From: Planctomycetales bacterium
GTDB lineage: Bacteria > Planctomycetota > Phycisphaerae > SM23-33
Length of the DNA stretch: 6,519 nucleotides
Assembly: GCA_030631125.1 (NCBI GenBank)
Contig: DAOVLS010000137.1
Span: forward strand, 1-6,519
Direction of reading: 5' to 3'
Below, in pieces: positions 1 through 5,455 of the stretch. Each line of letters starts with the position of its first letter. Positions within the stretch are counted from its first letter, which is position 1. The position numbers were made by a program, and so were the translations under genes. The notes beneath the pieces are model-generated. The model was not told the DNA's origin and did not search any database. It saw only the letters and a list, made by a program, of their open reading frames with translations.

Positions 1-307
1 CGTCGTCGAGGGCGTCGCGCCCTACGACGAGGCCTGGGCGAAGGGCCTGGCTGAACTGACGCATTACTTCCACATGAAGGACTGGAAGTACGGCGCCAAA
101 ACCGGCGTCCCGGTCGGCGCGGGCGAAGGGCAGGTTCCCGAAATCATCGCGGACGTCAAAGCACGCGGTTTCGACGGGTACATGACGCTCGAGCCGCACA
201 TGGCAAGCGGCGGACAGTTCAGCGGATTCACCGGACCGGAACTGTTCGCAAAAGCGGCCTCGGCGCTGAAGGGACTTTGTGATAAAGTCGGATTGAAGTA
301 CGAATAA
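1..307 (+). CDS. Sugar phosphate isomerase/epimerase-like protein, C-terminal part (5' end outside window)
   Basis: An open frame runs from base 2 without a stop to TAA at 305-307, giving about 101 residues, so the gene begins before the window. The residues fit the last strands of a xylose-isomerase-like TIM barrel. HMKDW is the metal/substrate-strand motif, PVGAGEGQVPEII matches the family's G-x-G segment before the last helices, and GFDGYMTLEPH is the final strand with its conserved Glu. The tail is helical (ELFAKAASALKGLCDKVGLKYE). Family members isomerise or epimerise sugars or inositol derivatives in the cytoplasm with a divalent metal. The substrate cannot be told from this fragment. 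bioY starts 15 bp downstream on the same strand, so co-transcription is possible. An internal ATG at 74 is not the start, because the conserved frame continues upstream of it. Confidence 0.8.
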   Translation, partial: VVEGVAPYDEAWAKGLAELTHYFHMKDWKYGAKTGVPVGAGEGQVPEIIADVKARGFDGYMTLEPHMASGGQFSGFTGPELFAKAASALKGLCDKVGLKYE

Positions 308-322
308 ACGAAAGGCGCTCAA

Positions 323-856
323 ATGAACGCGATAACCTTATCCGCAGCGATGCCCCGTCGTCGAACGCTTGCCGATGAAATCATTCTCGTTTTGCTCGGA
401 GCCGCGGCAGTTGCGGCCTCGGCGCGGGCTGCGATTCACATCGGCCCGGTACCGATAACGCTCCAGACGTTTGCGGTGCTGCTGGTGGCGGCTTTGCTGG
501 GTTCGGCCAGAGGTCCCGCGAGTATTCTGACCTACCTCGCCGCCGGTTCCGCCGCTCCGGTGTTATTCGCCAACCCCCTCGGCCTGGCCGGTCCTACCGG
601 CGGATACCTTATCGGTTTCGTCATCTCCGCCTGGCTGACGGGGATGCTCTTCGAGCGTGGATGGGGACGAAACCGAACGACGATGCTCTCGGCGCTGATT
701 ATCGGCACTGCCGTCATCTTTGCTGTCGGCGTGCCTTGGCTGATGATGTTTGTGCCGGCGTCGGCGGTCCTGAAAGTCGGCCTGTTGCCCTTCCTGCCCG
801 GAGCAGCCCTGAAAATCGCCCTGGCGGGAATCGTGCTGACGCGGATAAACCGATAA
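323..856 (+). CDS. bioY: BioY family biotin transporter substrate-binding (S) component
   Basis: This 177-residue, strongly hydrophobic protein has the size expected for BioY, the membrane S component of an energy-coupling factor (ECF) transporter that binds and imports biotin. Visible signatures are VPITLQTF at residues 43-50, GPTGGYLIGF at 90-99, GVPWL at 136-140 and LPFLPGAALKIALA at 155-168, all in the usual order. About five to six membrane segments can be drawn, the first near residues 17-37. The ATG at 323 is chosen because AAAGG at 311-315 lies 7 bases upstream and the next in-frame ATG would remove N-terminal sequence. No ECF ATPase or T component and no biotin synthesis gene is nearby. 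It may therefore use a shared energising module encoded elsewhere or work alone, as reported for some BioY proteins. The family call is firm; biotin specificity is inferred from the family. Confidence 0.93.
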   Translation: MNAITLSAAMPRRRTLADEIILVLLGAAAVAASARAAIHIGPVPITLQTFAVLLVAALLGSARGPASILTYLAAGSAAPVLFANPLGLAGPTGGYLIGFVISAWLTGMLFERGWGRNRTTMLSALIIGTAVIFAVGVPWLMMFVPASAVLKVGLLPFLPGAALKIALAGIVLTRINR

Positions 857-922
857 TGTCAGCCGCGAACCACGCGAACAAAACAAAGAAATAGAATAAA
901 AAAGGTAACCGTTCGTCCTGAT

Positions 923-1084
923 GTTTTGTAACAGGCCCCCGCTTTAGCGGGGGTGTGAAGTGGTTATTTATAAACACCTTTTTTTCTCCCTCTCCCGTCC
1001 CTTAGGGACGGGAGAGGGAGAAAAAAAGGGTGAAGGCAGGAAGGCCTCGATAACCCCCGCCAAAGCGAGGGCCTGTTACAAAAC
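923..1084. mobile_element. Putative MITE-like nested palindromic element (162 bp)
   Basis: The outer arms are 923-954 and 1053-1084. The right arm, reverse-complemented, matches the left at 30 of 32 positions, with differences at arm positions 17 and 24. Each arm can also fold alone: CCCCCGCT / AGCGGGGG at 936-953 is a perfect 8-bp stem with a 2-base loop, and the right arm has a 7-bp stem with one mismatch. Inside lies a separate perfect 25-bp inverted repeat (977-1029). Six-base GTGAAG copies follow the left arm (955-960) and the inner repeat (1030-1035). No transposase is encoded and no clean target-site duplication is visible. Terminal inverted repeats, small size and no coding suggest a miniature inverted-repeat element or an intergenic palindromic repeat family. 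It could instead be a local structural or RNA-processing element. Confidence 0.6.
977..1029. repeat. Perfect 25-bp inverted repeat with 3-base loop
   Basis: The left arm (977-1001) starts CC, then seven T, then CTCCCTCTCCCGTCCC. The right arm (1005-1029) is its exact reverse complement, and TTA at 1002-1004 is the loop. One strand is almost all pyrimidine on the left and all purine on the right apart from a single base in each arm. On RNA this would be a very stable hairpin in either direction. It is not a standard intrinsic terminator, because the T run lies inside the stem rather than after it. Confidence 0.85.
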
Positions 1085-1108
1085 CTATCAGTCGATAAGG
1101 GTTATATC

Positions 1109-1116
1109 AAAAGGAG
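1109..1116 (+). promoter_or_regulatory. Shine-Dalgarno site for the VWA lipoprotein
   Basis: AAAAGGAG ends 6 bases before the ATG at 1123. It supports that start, as does the lipoprotein signal peptide that begins directly there. Confidence 0.75.
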
Positions 1117-1122
1117 CAAACC

Positions 1123-2661
1123 ATGCCGAGCACGCGTTGCCTTCTGATTATCGTCGGGATTTCCCTTTGTGCCGCCGTGTTAACCGGCTGTGAGCAGCCT
1201 CCGCCGACCGTCGGGCAAGTCTGGCTTGTGGATGAGACCTATACCCCAGTCGATGCAACCATTCGGGCGCAAATGAACGAGATTGTGCCAAAGGTGCAAT
1301 TCGACGGTGTATCGTTCGAGATTGTCGTCAAGTCCCTCCAGGAGACCGGCAAAGTCAACATCCACGTCAGATGGAGCGCACTTGAGGCCGTTGGCGTGGA
1401 TAAGGATACGTGGGTCGGTGTCGATTTGACTAATGTAACGTTTGCCAAGGCCTTGCGTGTCATCCTGGACGATGTCGGCGGCGTGAATCCGCTCGATTAC
1501 ATCATTGATGGTAGCGTTATAACCATTTCGCACTGCGACGACCTGTCCCGTTACACAGTTACCCGTATCTATGATGTAAGCGACCTGATCAACAGGCCCA
1601 AACCGGCATCCTGGGAAAAGGCAATGCTCCACCGACTCCTCCGCGAGGCGGTTCATCAGCCCATCAGGATTGTGCAAGAATCGGAAGATTCAGGATCAAG
1701 CGACTTTTCGCCATGGGATGATGATGACGATTTGGAAACGCTCGCAGAAGCTTATCGCGGGCGAATCAGCGACCTCGCCGAGGCCGTCGAGGAGGGATTC
1801 CAAAACCGTCGTCTCGGAGAACTGATAGACATTATACGAACCACTGTTGTTCCAATGTCCTGGCTCGAAATGTCCGGTGAAACCGGAAGCATTTTTGCGT
1901 TCGACGGCAAACTGATTATTACCCAGACCCGGAAGGCCCATCACCGGATCGAGCGCCTTCTGTCAGCTTTGCGTGGAAAATCTCCCGTGATTTCCAGCGA
2001 TGTTTTGCCCGTCCAACTGCAAGCGCACAGGCTTATTCCTCCCTCGCCCGAAGAAATACTGGCCAGGACTCCGGTAATGGTCCCGCCCGAAAAATGGCCC
2101 GCGGGTAACAAAAAGGCCATTGTTGAATCCGTCAAAATCCTCGGCACCGATACCTCGCGTATTTACGTGGTCTTTCTGGTGGACTGCACAGGGTCCATGC
2201 TGGAGTCTCTCGACAATGCGATTAACGAGCAAATCATCCCGGCTATGAAAAACCTCTCCGGCGAGCAGTATTTCAACGTTATTTGCTTTCAGGGTAAATC
2301 TACGCTGGACCCTTTTCGCGGAAAACTCGTTCCGGCCACTGCCGACAACAAGAGAAAAGTAACGATGTTTTTGCGGGAAAGGGTTCTTCCTGAAGGCCAG
2401 AGTCCCTTTCTACCTGCCCTTGCGAAGGCGTATTCGGCACTGGACGTCGCCAACGGCAGCGACTCACAAGCCATCTTCCTTTTGACTGACGGTGAGTTTC
2501 CGGGATCCACAGAAATTCTCAAAGCCGTTACCCGTCGCAGCAAACATATAAAAATCCCCATTCACACGCTTCATTACTATGTGTCCGACGAATCCGCCAA
2601 ACTCATGAAGCAACTTTCAGAAATTACCGGCGGAAAGTACAATCCGGTGCCCAAAGAATAA
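1123..2661 (+). CDS. Predicted outer-membrane lipoprotein with STN-like and von Willebrand factor A domains
   Basis: The 512-residue protein begins with a lipoprotein signal peptide: basic start, hydrophobic core, lipobox LTGC with Cys at residue 23. The +2 residue is Glu rather than Asp, so outer-membrane sorting is likely. Residues about 58-137 resemble the short secretin/TonB N-terminal fold (a VSFEIVVKSL helix, the strand VGVDLTNVTFAKALRVIL, then LDYIIDGSVITIS), followed by the linker TRIYDVSDL. An acidic stretch, WDDDDDLE, lies at 198-205. Residues 234-284 form a second secretin-like module (VPMSW at 243-247, KLIITQT, HHRIERLLSALR). A VWA domain spans about 346-508, with metal-site residues D354-x-T356-x-S358 and D456 in LLTDGE. 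The usual third-loop Thr appears to be S427. VWA domains bind metal and protein ligands, so a scaffold or adhesion role at the envelope is inferred; the exact function is unknown. Its base composition is visibly more AT-rich than that of its neighbours. Confidence 0.82.
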   Translation: MPSTRCLLIIVGISLCAAVLTGCEQPPPTVGQVWLVDETYTPVDATIRAQMNEIVPKVQFDGVSFEIVVKSLQETGKVNIHVRWSALEAVGVDKDTWVGVDLTNVTFAKALRVILDDVGGVNPLDYIIDGSVITISHCDDLSRYTVTRIYDVSDLINRPKPASWEKAMLHRLLREAVHQPIRIVQESEDSGSSDFSPWDDDDDLETLAEAYRGRISDLAEAVEEGFQNRRLGELIDIIRTTVVPMSWLEMSGETGSIFAFDGKLIITQTRKAHHRIERLLSALRGKSPVISSDVLPVQLQAHRLIPPSPEEILARTPVMVPPEKWPAGNKKAIVESVKILGTDTSRIYVVFLVDCTGSMLESLDNAINEQIIPAMKNLSGEQYFNVICFQGKSTLDPFRGKLVPATADNKRKVTMFLRERVLPEGQSPFLPALAKAYSALDVANGSDSQAIFLLTDGEFPGSTEILKAVTRRSKHIKIPIHTLHYYVSDESAKLMKQLSEITGGKYNPVPKE

Positions 2662-2701
2662 ATTCGCTAACACCATCTCATCGGCGGGCGGCGCCACCCC
2701 G

Positions 2702-3670
2702 TTATAGGCGGGCGAGGATTTGTTTGTGCAGGGCGGGCATTGTTGCGCGGTGCCGGCCCTGGATGTAGAAACTCTCACCCCCGTCGGCGACCGTGCGGAC
2801 AAGAATCGTCTTGAAAGGCCTGTAATAGTAGGCCGGCTCGGTGTCCGGCGGAGTGGTGGTTAAATCATCAGGCAAGGCCATCAGGTCGAACACTGCCGTG
2901 GCGAAATGGCAAATCTGCCGCCCCTCGGACGATGCGACGTTCCGGGCCATCGAAAGGGCCTTGAGGTACACTTCGGGCGCCATCACGGCAGAGCCATAGC
3001 AAAGCAGCACGCCGCCTTCGAGATTTTCGATACAGCGTGCGAAGATGAGGAAATCCCGCCCGCTGGCGGCCCCTGTGGCAGAGGCGTTGAAATTGGGATG
3101 GGCGTGGATTATGTCATGGCCGATGCCGACGTGAACGGTAACGGGAATGCCGAGTTCGTAGCCCGCGGCGAAAATGCTGACATCGCTGTGCGGATAGTCG
3201 CCTTCGGCGATTTCGCGCCCGACGGCTTCGCCAAGCCCCAGGCCCTCGGCCGCAGCGGAGGCGACAACGTCGTTAAGTCGGCCAGTCTCAGCCAACAGGC
3301 CAAACTGTCCGGTACGGATGTACCTGGCGACGGATTCGCTGGTCGCTCCGATTCGCGCCAGTTCGTAATCGTGAATGATACCCGCGCCGTTGGTCGCAAC
3401 GACATCGACAAGCCCCCGCCGCATCAGGTCGATGACGTAGCGGCTAAGCCCGTCCTTTATGACGTGCGCGCCCATCATCAGCACGACCGCCCCGCCATCA
3501 TTGCGAGATTTCACAATCCGCTCAGCCAGTGCGCCCAGGTCCTCATGCTCGAACGGTTCGCCGGCCTGGCCTGGATTCAGGAGGTCTGAAACGTCCACCA
3601 GGCTTTCCCGCTCAGCCAGCGGGCGAAGCGTCAGGCGCGACGTATCGAAGGTTTCGTAGCGACTTGGCAT
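2702..3670 (-). CDS. Deoxyhypusine synthase-like family protein (probably not a true deoxyhypusine synthase)
   Basis: The 322-residue cytoplasmic protein belongs to the deoxyhypusine synthase superfamily, an NAD-dependent spermidine-cleaving fold. Diagnostic segments are ATNGAGIIHDYE at 92-103, FGLLAETGRLND at 123-134, GEAVGREI at 147-154, VHVGIGHDIIHAHP at 179-192 and GSAVMAPEVYLKAL at 226-239. True enzymes transfer aminobutyl from spermidine to a Lys of eIF5A through an enzyme Lys near the C-terminus, in human VKVYADASLVFPLL. The matching segment here, FYIQGRHRATMPAL at 301-314, has no Lys at that place when aligned by hand on the FPLL/MPAL end. Bacteria also have no eIF5A. Some bacterial relatives make homospermidine or have unknown roles, so the substrate is open. 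The ATG at 3670 is preceded by a weak ribosome site (GGTGA). It converges on the lipoprotein gene, with 40 bp between stops, and no polyamine gene is adjacent. Confidence 0.85.
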   Translation of the reverse strand: MPSRYETFDTSRLTLRPLAERESLVDVSDLLNPGQAGEPFEHEDLGALAERIVKSRNDGGAVVLMMGAHVIKDGLSRYVIDLMRRGLVDVVATNGAGIIHDYELARIGATSESVARYIRTGQFGLLAETGRLNDVVASAAAEGLGLGEAVGREIAEGDYPHSDVSIFAAGYELGIPVTVHVGIGHDIIHAHPNFNASATGAASGRDFLIFARCIENLEGGVLLCYGSAVMAPEVYLKALSMARNVASSEGRQICHFATAVFDLMALPDDLTTTPPDTEPAYYYRPFKTILVRTVADGGESFYIQGRHRATMPALHKQILARL

Positions 3671-3731
3671 AATTTCACCGGCCCTTTTATCGCTGAATCC
3701 CGGTAGAAAGTCCAGCCTCCCCCGGTCAAAG

Positions 3732-3823
3732 AATTAGCAGGGATACAGGGGATGCAGGGGATACAAACTTTTTCTTCTTTTATTAAATCCGTATCCCGTG
3801 CATCCCCTGCATCCCTGCTAATT
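3732..3823. repeat. Long inverted repeat of tandem CAGGGGATR units
   Basis: The left arm (3732-3764) and the reverse complement of the right arm (3791-3823) match at 31 of 33 positions, with a 26-base AT-rich loop between. Each arm contains three tandem near-copies of a 9-base unit, CAGGGGAT(A/G), at 3738-3745 (one base short), 3746-3754 and 3755-3763 in the left arm. The right arm runs into TTTTT (3822-3826), so a rightward transcript could terminate here. However, the element sits between divergent genes, where a terminator is not expected. An intergenic repeat family or small mobile element is more likely. It is unrelated in sequence to the element at 923-1084. Confidence 0.8.
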
Positions 3824-3884
3824 TTTCTGTCGGTTCCGATTGTATCGAATAGGCAAACTTTGTTGGTCAAGCGGACAGGGTAAT

Positions 3885-3912
3885 TTGACGATACGAAACA
3901 CGCGGCGATATT
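3885..3912 (+). promoter_or_regulatory. Candidate sigma-70-like promoter for gspAB
   Basis: TTGACG (3885-3890, 5/6 to TTGACA) and GATATT (3907-3912, 4/6 to TATAAT) are separated by 16 bases and point toward gspA. Transcription would begin near 3919, leaving a very short leader of about 15 bases. No strong Shine-Dalgarno precedes the gspA ATG, which fits a short leader. The match is by eye only. Confidence 0.35.
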
Positions 3913-3933
3913 TCCGGGCTATGGGAATCGAAA

Positions 3934-4743
3934 ATGTACCTTGATCATTACAAACTGAAGGAACTTCCGTTCAGCGTAACACCTGACCCGAAATTCCTTT
4001 ATCCGACCGTCCAGCACCGCACAGCCTTGAATCACCTGCTTTTCGGCATCCGCCAGCGAAAGGGGTTCGTGCTGCTTACAGGCGAGGTCGGCGCGGGCAA
4101 GACCACGCTGTGCCGAAAACTGCTCAACTACCTCGGCGAAGATTACCACACCGCACTGATCCTCAACCCGATGCTGACGGCCACGCAGATGCTGCGGTCA
4201 ATCGTGGCGGAATTCGGTATCGATGCCTCCTGCCGCGACCGCCTGGCGTGCATCGGACGGCTCAATCGCTTTCTGCTGAAGGTCAACGACGCCGGGCGCG
4301 ACGCCGTACTCATCATCGACGAGGCACAGGACATGTCGAGAGAACTGCTGGAGACGGTCCGCCTGTTGAGCAACCTGGAGACGGACTCCCGCAAACTGCT
4401 TCAGATCGTCCTGATCGGTCAGCCTGAACTGCGCCGAAAGATCAACAGTCCGGCACTGCGGCAGTTGGCGCAGCGGATAACGGTGCGATACCACCTGGTG
4501 CCGATGAGTCGGAGCGAAACGGCCAGGTACCTCCACCATCGGCTTGATGTCGCGGGCGGCGCGGGCGAGGTGCGATTCGATAAAGAGGCAATCGACGAGA
4601 TTTACAACTACTCCGGCGGGACGCCCCGGCTGATAAACGCTATCAGCGACAGGACACTCCTGGCGGGATTCCTCAAGGGCGCCGAAAAAATCGACGAGGA
4701 AATCGTCCGACTTGCTATCGGCGACATGAAGGAGGCAGCCTGA
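3934..4743 (+). CDS. gspA: GspA/ExeA-type AAA+ ATPase
   Basis: The 269-residue protein starts MYLDHYKLKELPFSVTPDP, the typical opening of the ExeA/GspA family. It carries a full ATPase core: Walker A GEVGAGKTT at 50-58, Walker B VLIIDEAQ at 125-132, sensor-1 region IVLIGQPEL at 158-166, and the C-terminal GGTPRLIN at 228-235, whose Arg is the likely sensor 2. ExeA with ExeB forms an inner-membrane complex that helps the type II secretion secretin assemble through peptidoglycan; MshM-like relatives serve pili. This copy ends soon after the ATPase domain. It therefore lacks the long C-terminal membrane and peptidoglycan-binding part of Aeromonas ExeA, as many short family members do. Its stop TGA shares one base with the start of gspB, so translation is probably coupled. 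A TniB/TnsC-type transposition ATPase is less likely given this partner. Confidence 0.88.
   Translation: MYLDHYKLKELPFSVTPDPKFLYPTVQHRTALNHLLFGIRQRKGFVLLTGEVGAGKTTLCRKLLNYLGEDYHTALILNPMLTATQMLRSIVAEFGIDASCRDRLACIGRLNRFLLKVNDAGRDAVLIIDEAQDMSRELLETVRLLSNLETDSRKLLQIVLIGQPELRRKINSPALRQLAQRITVRYHLVPMSRSETARYLHHRLDVAGGAGEVRFDKEAIDEIYNYSGGTPRLINAISDRTLLAGFLKGAEKIDEEIVRLAIGDMKEAA
4729..4735 (+). promoter_or_regulatory. Shine-Dalgarno site for gspB
   Basis: A perfect AAGGAGG lies inside the last codons of gspA, 7 bases before the gspB ATG at 4743. It fixes that start and indicates strong independent initiation in addition to coupling through the TGATG overlap. Confidence 0.8.
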
Positions 4744-5447
4744 TGAGTCTGATAAATGAAGCGCTGAAGCGGGCCGAAGCCGTCGGCCGGAACGGTCAAA
4801 CGCCGCCGGCCAAACGCTCGATGCACGGCATAAAGTACCTCTACGCCGACAAGGCCACCTCCGGACCGGACCGGTCCGGGAACAACTCGGAAGAAGAGAT
4901 CTCCCGCCTGTCGAGCAAAAATCAAACGAGCCTACGAGGCGCCGCCGCGTTGGGCGTCTGCGTTATCGCAACCGTTGCGGTGATAATGCACATGACGCTT
5001 CCGCCGGACCAGCGGGGTCCGGTCGAGGCCGAGGCCGGCGACGCTACCGCTGCGATCGAAACGCAGATGCCACAACCAGCCGGAGAAACCAAAGCCACGG
5101 CCGACAAGACGGATAAAACGACGCAAAAATCCCCGATTACCGCACTGCAACAAACCCTCGCCGGCGTACTCAACGGCGGCAGCGCCCGGATACCCAAACC
5201 CGCTCGGAAGGGCGAACCGGCCCCCACAGCAAAACCCGCCGTCGATGAACCAAATCCAGTTAACCGGCCTGCATCAGACCAATTCACGCTCAGCGGTATC
5301 ATGGCGTCCGGAGGCAAAGGTTACGCCATCGTCAACGGGCACATGGTAACTGTCGGAGACGACATCGACGGCGCGCGTGTCGTTACCATCGGAAAACACC
5401 ACGTCGTACTGGAAAAGGACTCGAAGCGACTCGTCCTGCGAATGTAG
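4743..5447 (+). CDS. gspB: GspB-like general secretion pathway protein, membrane-anchored
   Basis: The 234-residue protein begins MSLINEALKRAEAVGR, the short cytoplasmic N-terminal motif of GspB/ExeB-like proteins. One transmembrane segment lies at about 66-82 (GAAALGVCVIATVAVIM). A long, low-complexity Ala/Pro/Thr/Lys-rich periplasmic stretch follows (about 88-178), and then a compact C-terminal domain at 180-234 (FTLSGIMASGGKGYAIVNGHMVTVGDDIDGA and VVTIGKHHVVLEKD, given here as two parts). This is the GspB/PilP-like beta domain, in which LSGI, A(I/L)VNG and GD..GA are typical. Family members pair with the GspA ATPase to place the outer-membrane secretin. The single membrane pass and spacer fit a protein reaching across the periplasm. 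It follows gspA with a one-base overlap. No secretin, pilin or other Gsp gene is visible nearby. Confidence 0.85.
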   Translation: MSLINEALKRAEAVGRNGQTPPAKRSMHGIKYLYADKATSGPDRSGNNSEEEISRLSSKNQTSLRGAAALGVCVIATVAVIMHMTLPPDQRGPVEAEAGDATAAIETQMPQPAGETKATADKTDKTTQKSPITALQQTLAGVLNGGSARIPKPARKGEPAPTAKPAVDEPNPVNRPASDQFTLSGIMASGGKGYAIVNGHMVTVGDDIDGARVVTIGKHHVVLEKDSKRLVLRM

Positions 5448-5455
5448 TCCACGAA

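Larger units (their letters stand above)
857..1122. other. Intergenic region, mostly a palindromic element
   Basis: This 266-bp stretch has no credible gene. It opens with an A-rich tail (about 877-905) that includes a short direct repeat, CGCGAAC at 864-870 and again at 873-879. It is then filled by the 162-bp nested inverted-repeat element at 923-1084. Only 38 bp separate that element from the next start codon, so any promoter for the lipoprotein gene lies within or just beside the element. No clear -35/-10 pair was found there. No classical intrinsic terminator (GC stem followed by a T run) follows bioY. Confidence 0.6.
3671..3933. other. Divergent intergenic region with long inverted repeat and promoter candidate
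   Basis: This 263-bp stretch separates the leftward deoxyhypusine-synthase-like gene from rightward gspA, so it must carry both promoters. It holds the inverted repeat at 3732-3823 and the gspA promoter candidate at 3885-3912. For the leftward gene a weak sigma-70-like pair can be read on the minus strand: TGGACT at 3714-3709 and GATAAA at 3691-3686, with a 17-base spacer and 4/6 matches each. No coding sequence is credible here. A minus-strand frame reading CIPCIPCIPA is simply the translated repeat. Confidence 0.55.

Noticed and set aside
864..879. Direct repeat CGCGAAC spaced by two bases after bioY
   Set aside because: Seven bases twice is too short to support a binding site or repeat element without further copies.
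923..1084. CRISPR-like or terminator interpretation of the repeats
   Set aside because: The repeats are inverted, only two, and have no regular spacers; no GC stem is followed by a T run, so neither a CRISPR array nor a classical intrinsic terminator fits.
960..1193. 77-codon open frame on the plus strand
   Set aside because: It runs through the palindromic element and overlaps the start of the lipoprotein in another frame; the translation is repeat-derived and has no ribosome site.
1180..1677. 165-codon open frame on the minus strand
   Set aside because: Antisense to the lipoprotein STN-like region, with no conserved motif; treated as a shadow.
2662..2701. Possible bidirectional terminator between the convergent lipoprotein and deoxyhypusine-like genes
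   Set aside because: The 40 bp are GC-rich but show no convincing stem-loop with a T run on either strand.
2906..3589. 227-codon open frame on the plus strand
   Set aside because: It lies wholly antisense to the deoxyhypusine-synthase-like gene, whose protein shows clear conserved motifs; the plus-strand translation has no recognisable domain and reflects GC-rich antisense codon structure.
3631..3870. Small minus-strand frame encoding CIPCIPCIPA
   Set aside because: The Cys-Ile-Pro repeat is the tandem CAGGGGATR DNA repeat read in frame, and the frame overlaps the start of the real gene; no sign of selection as protein.
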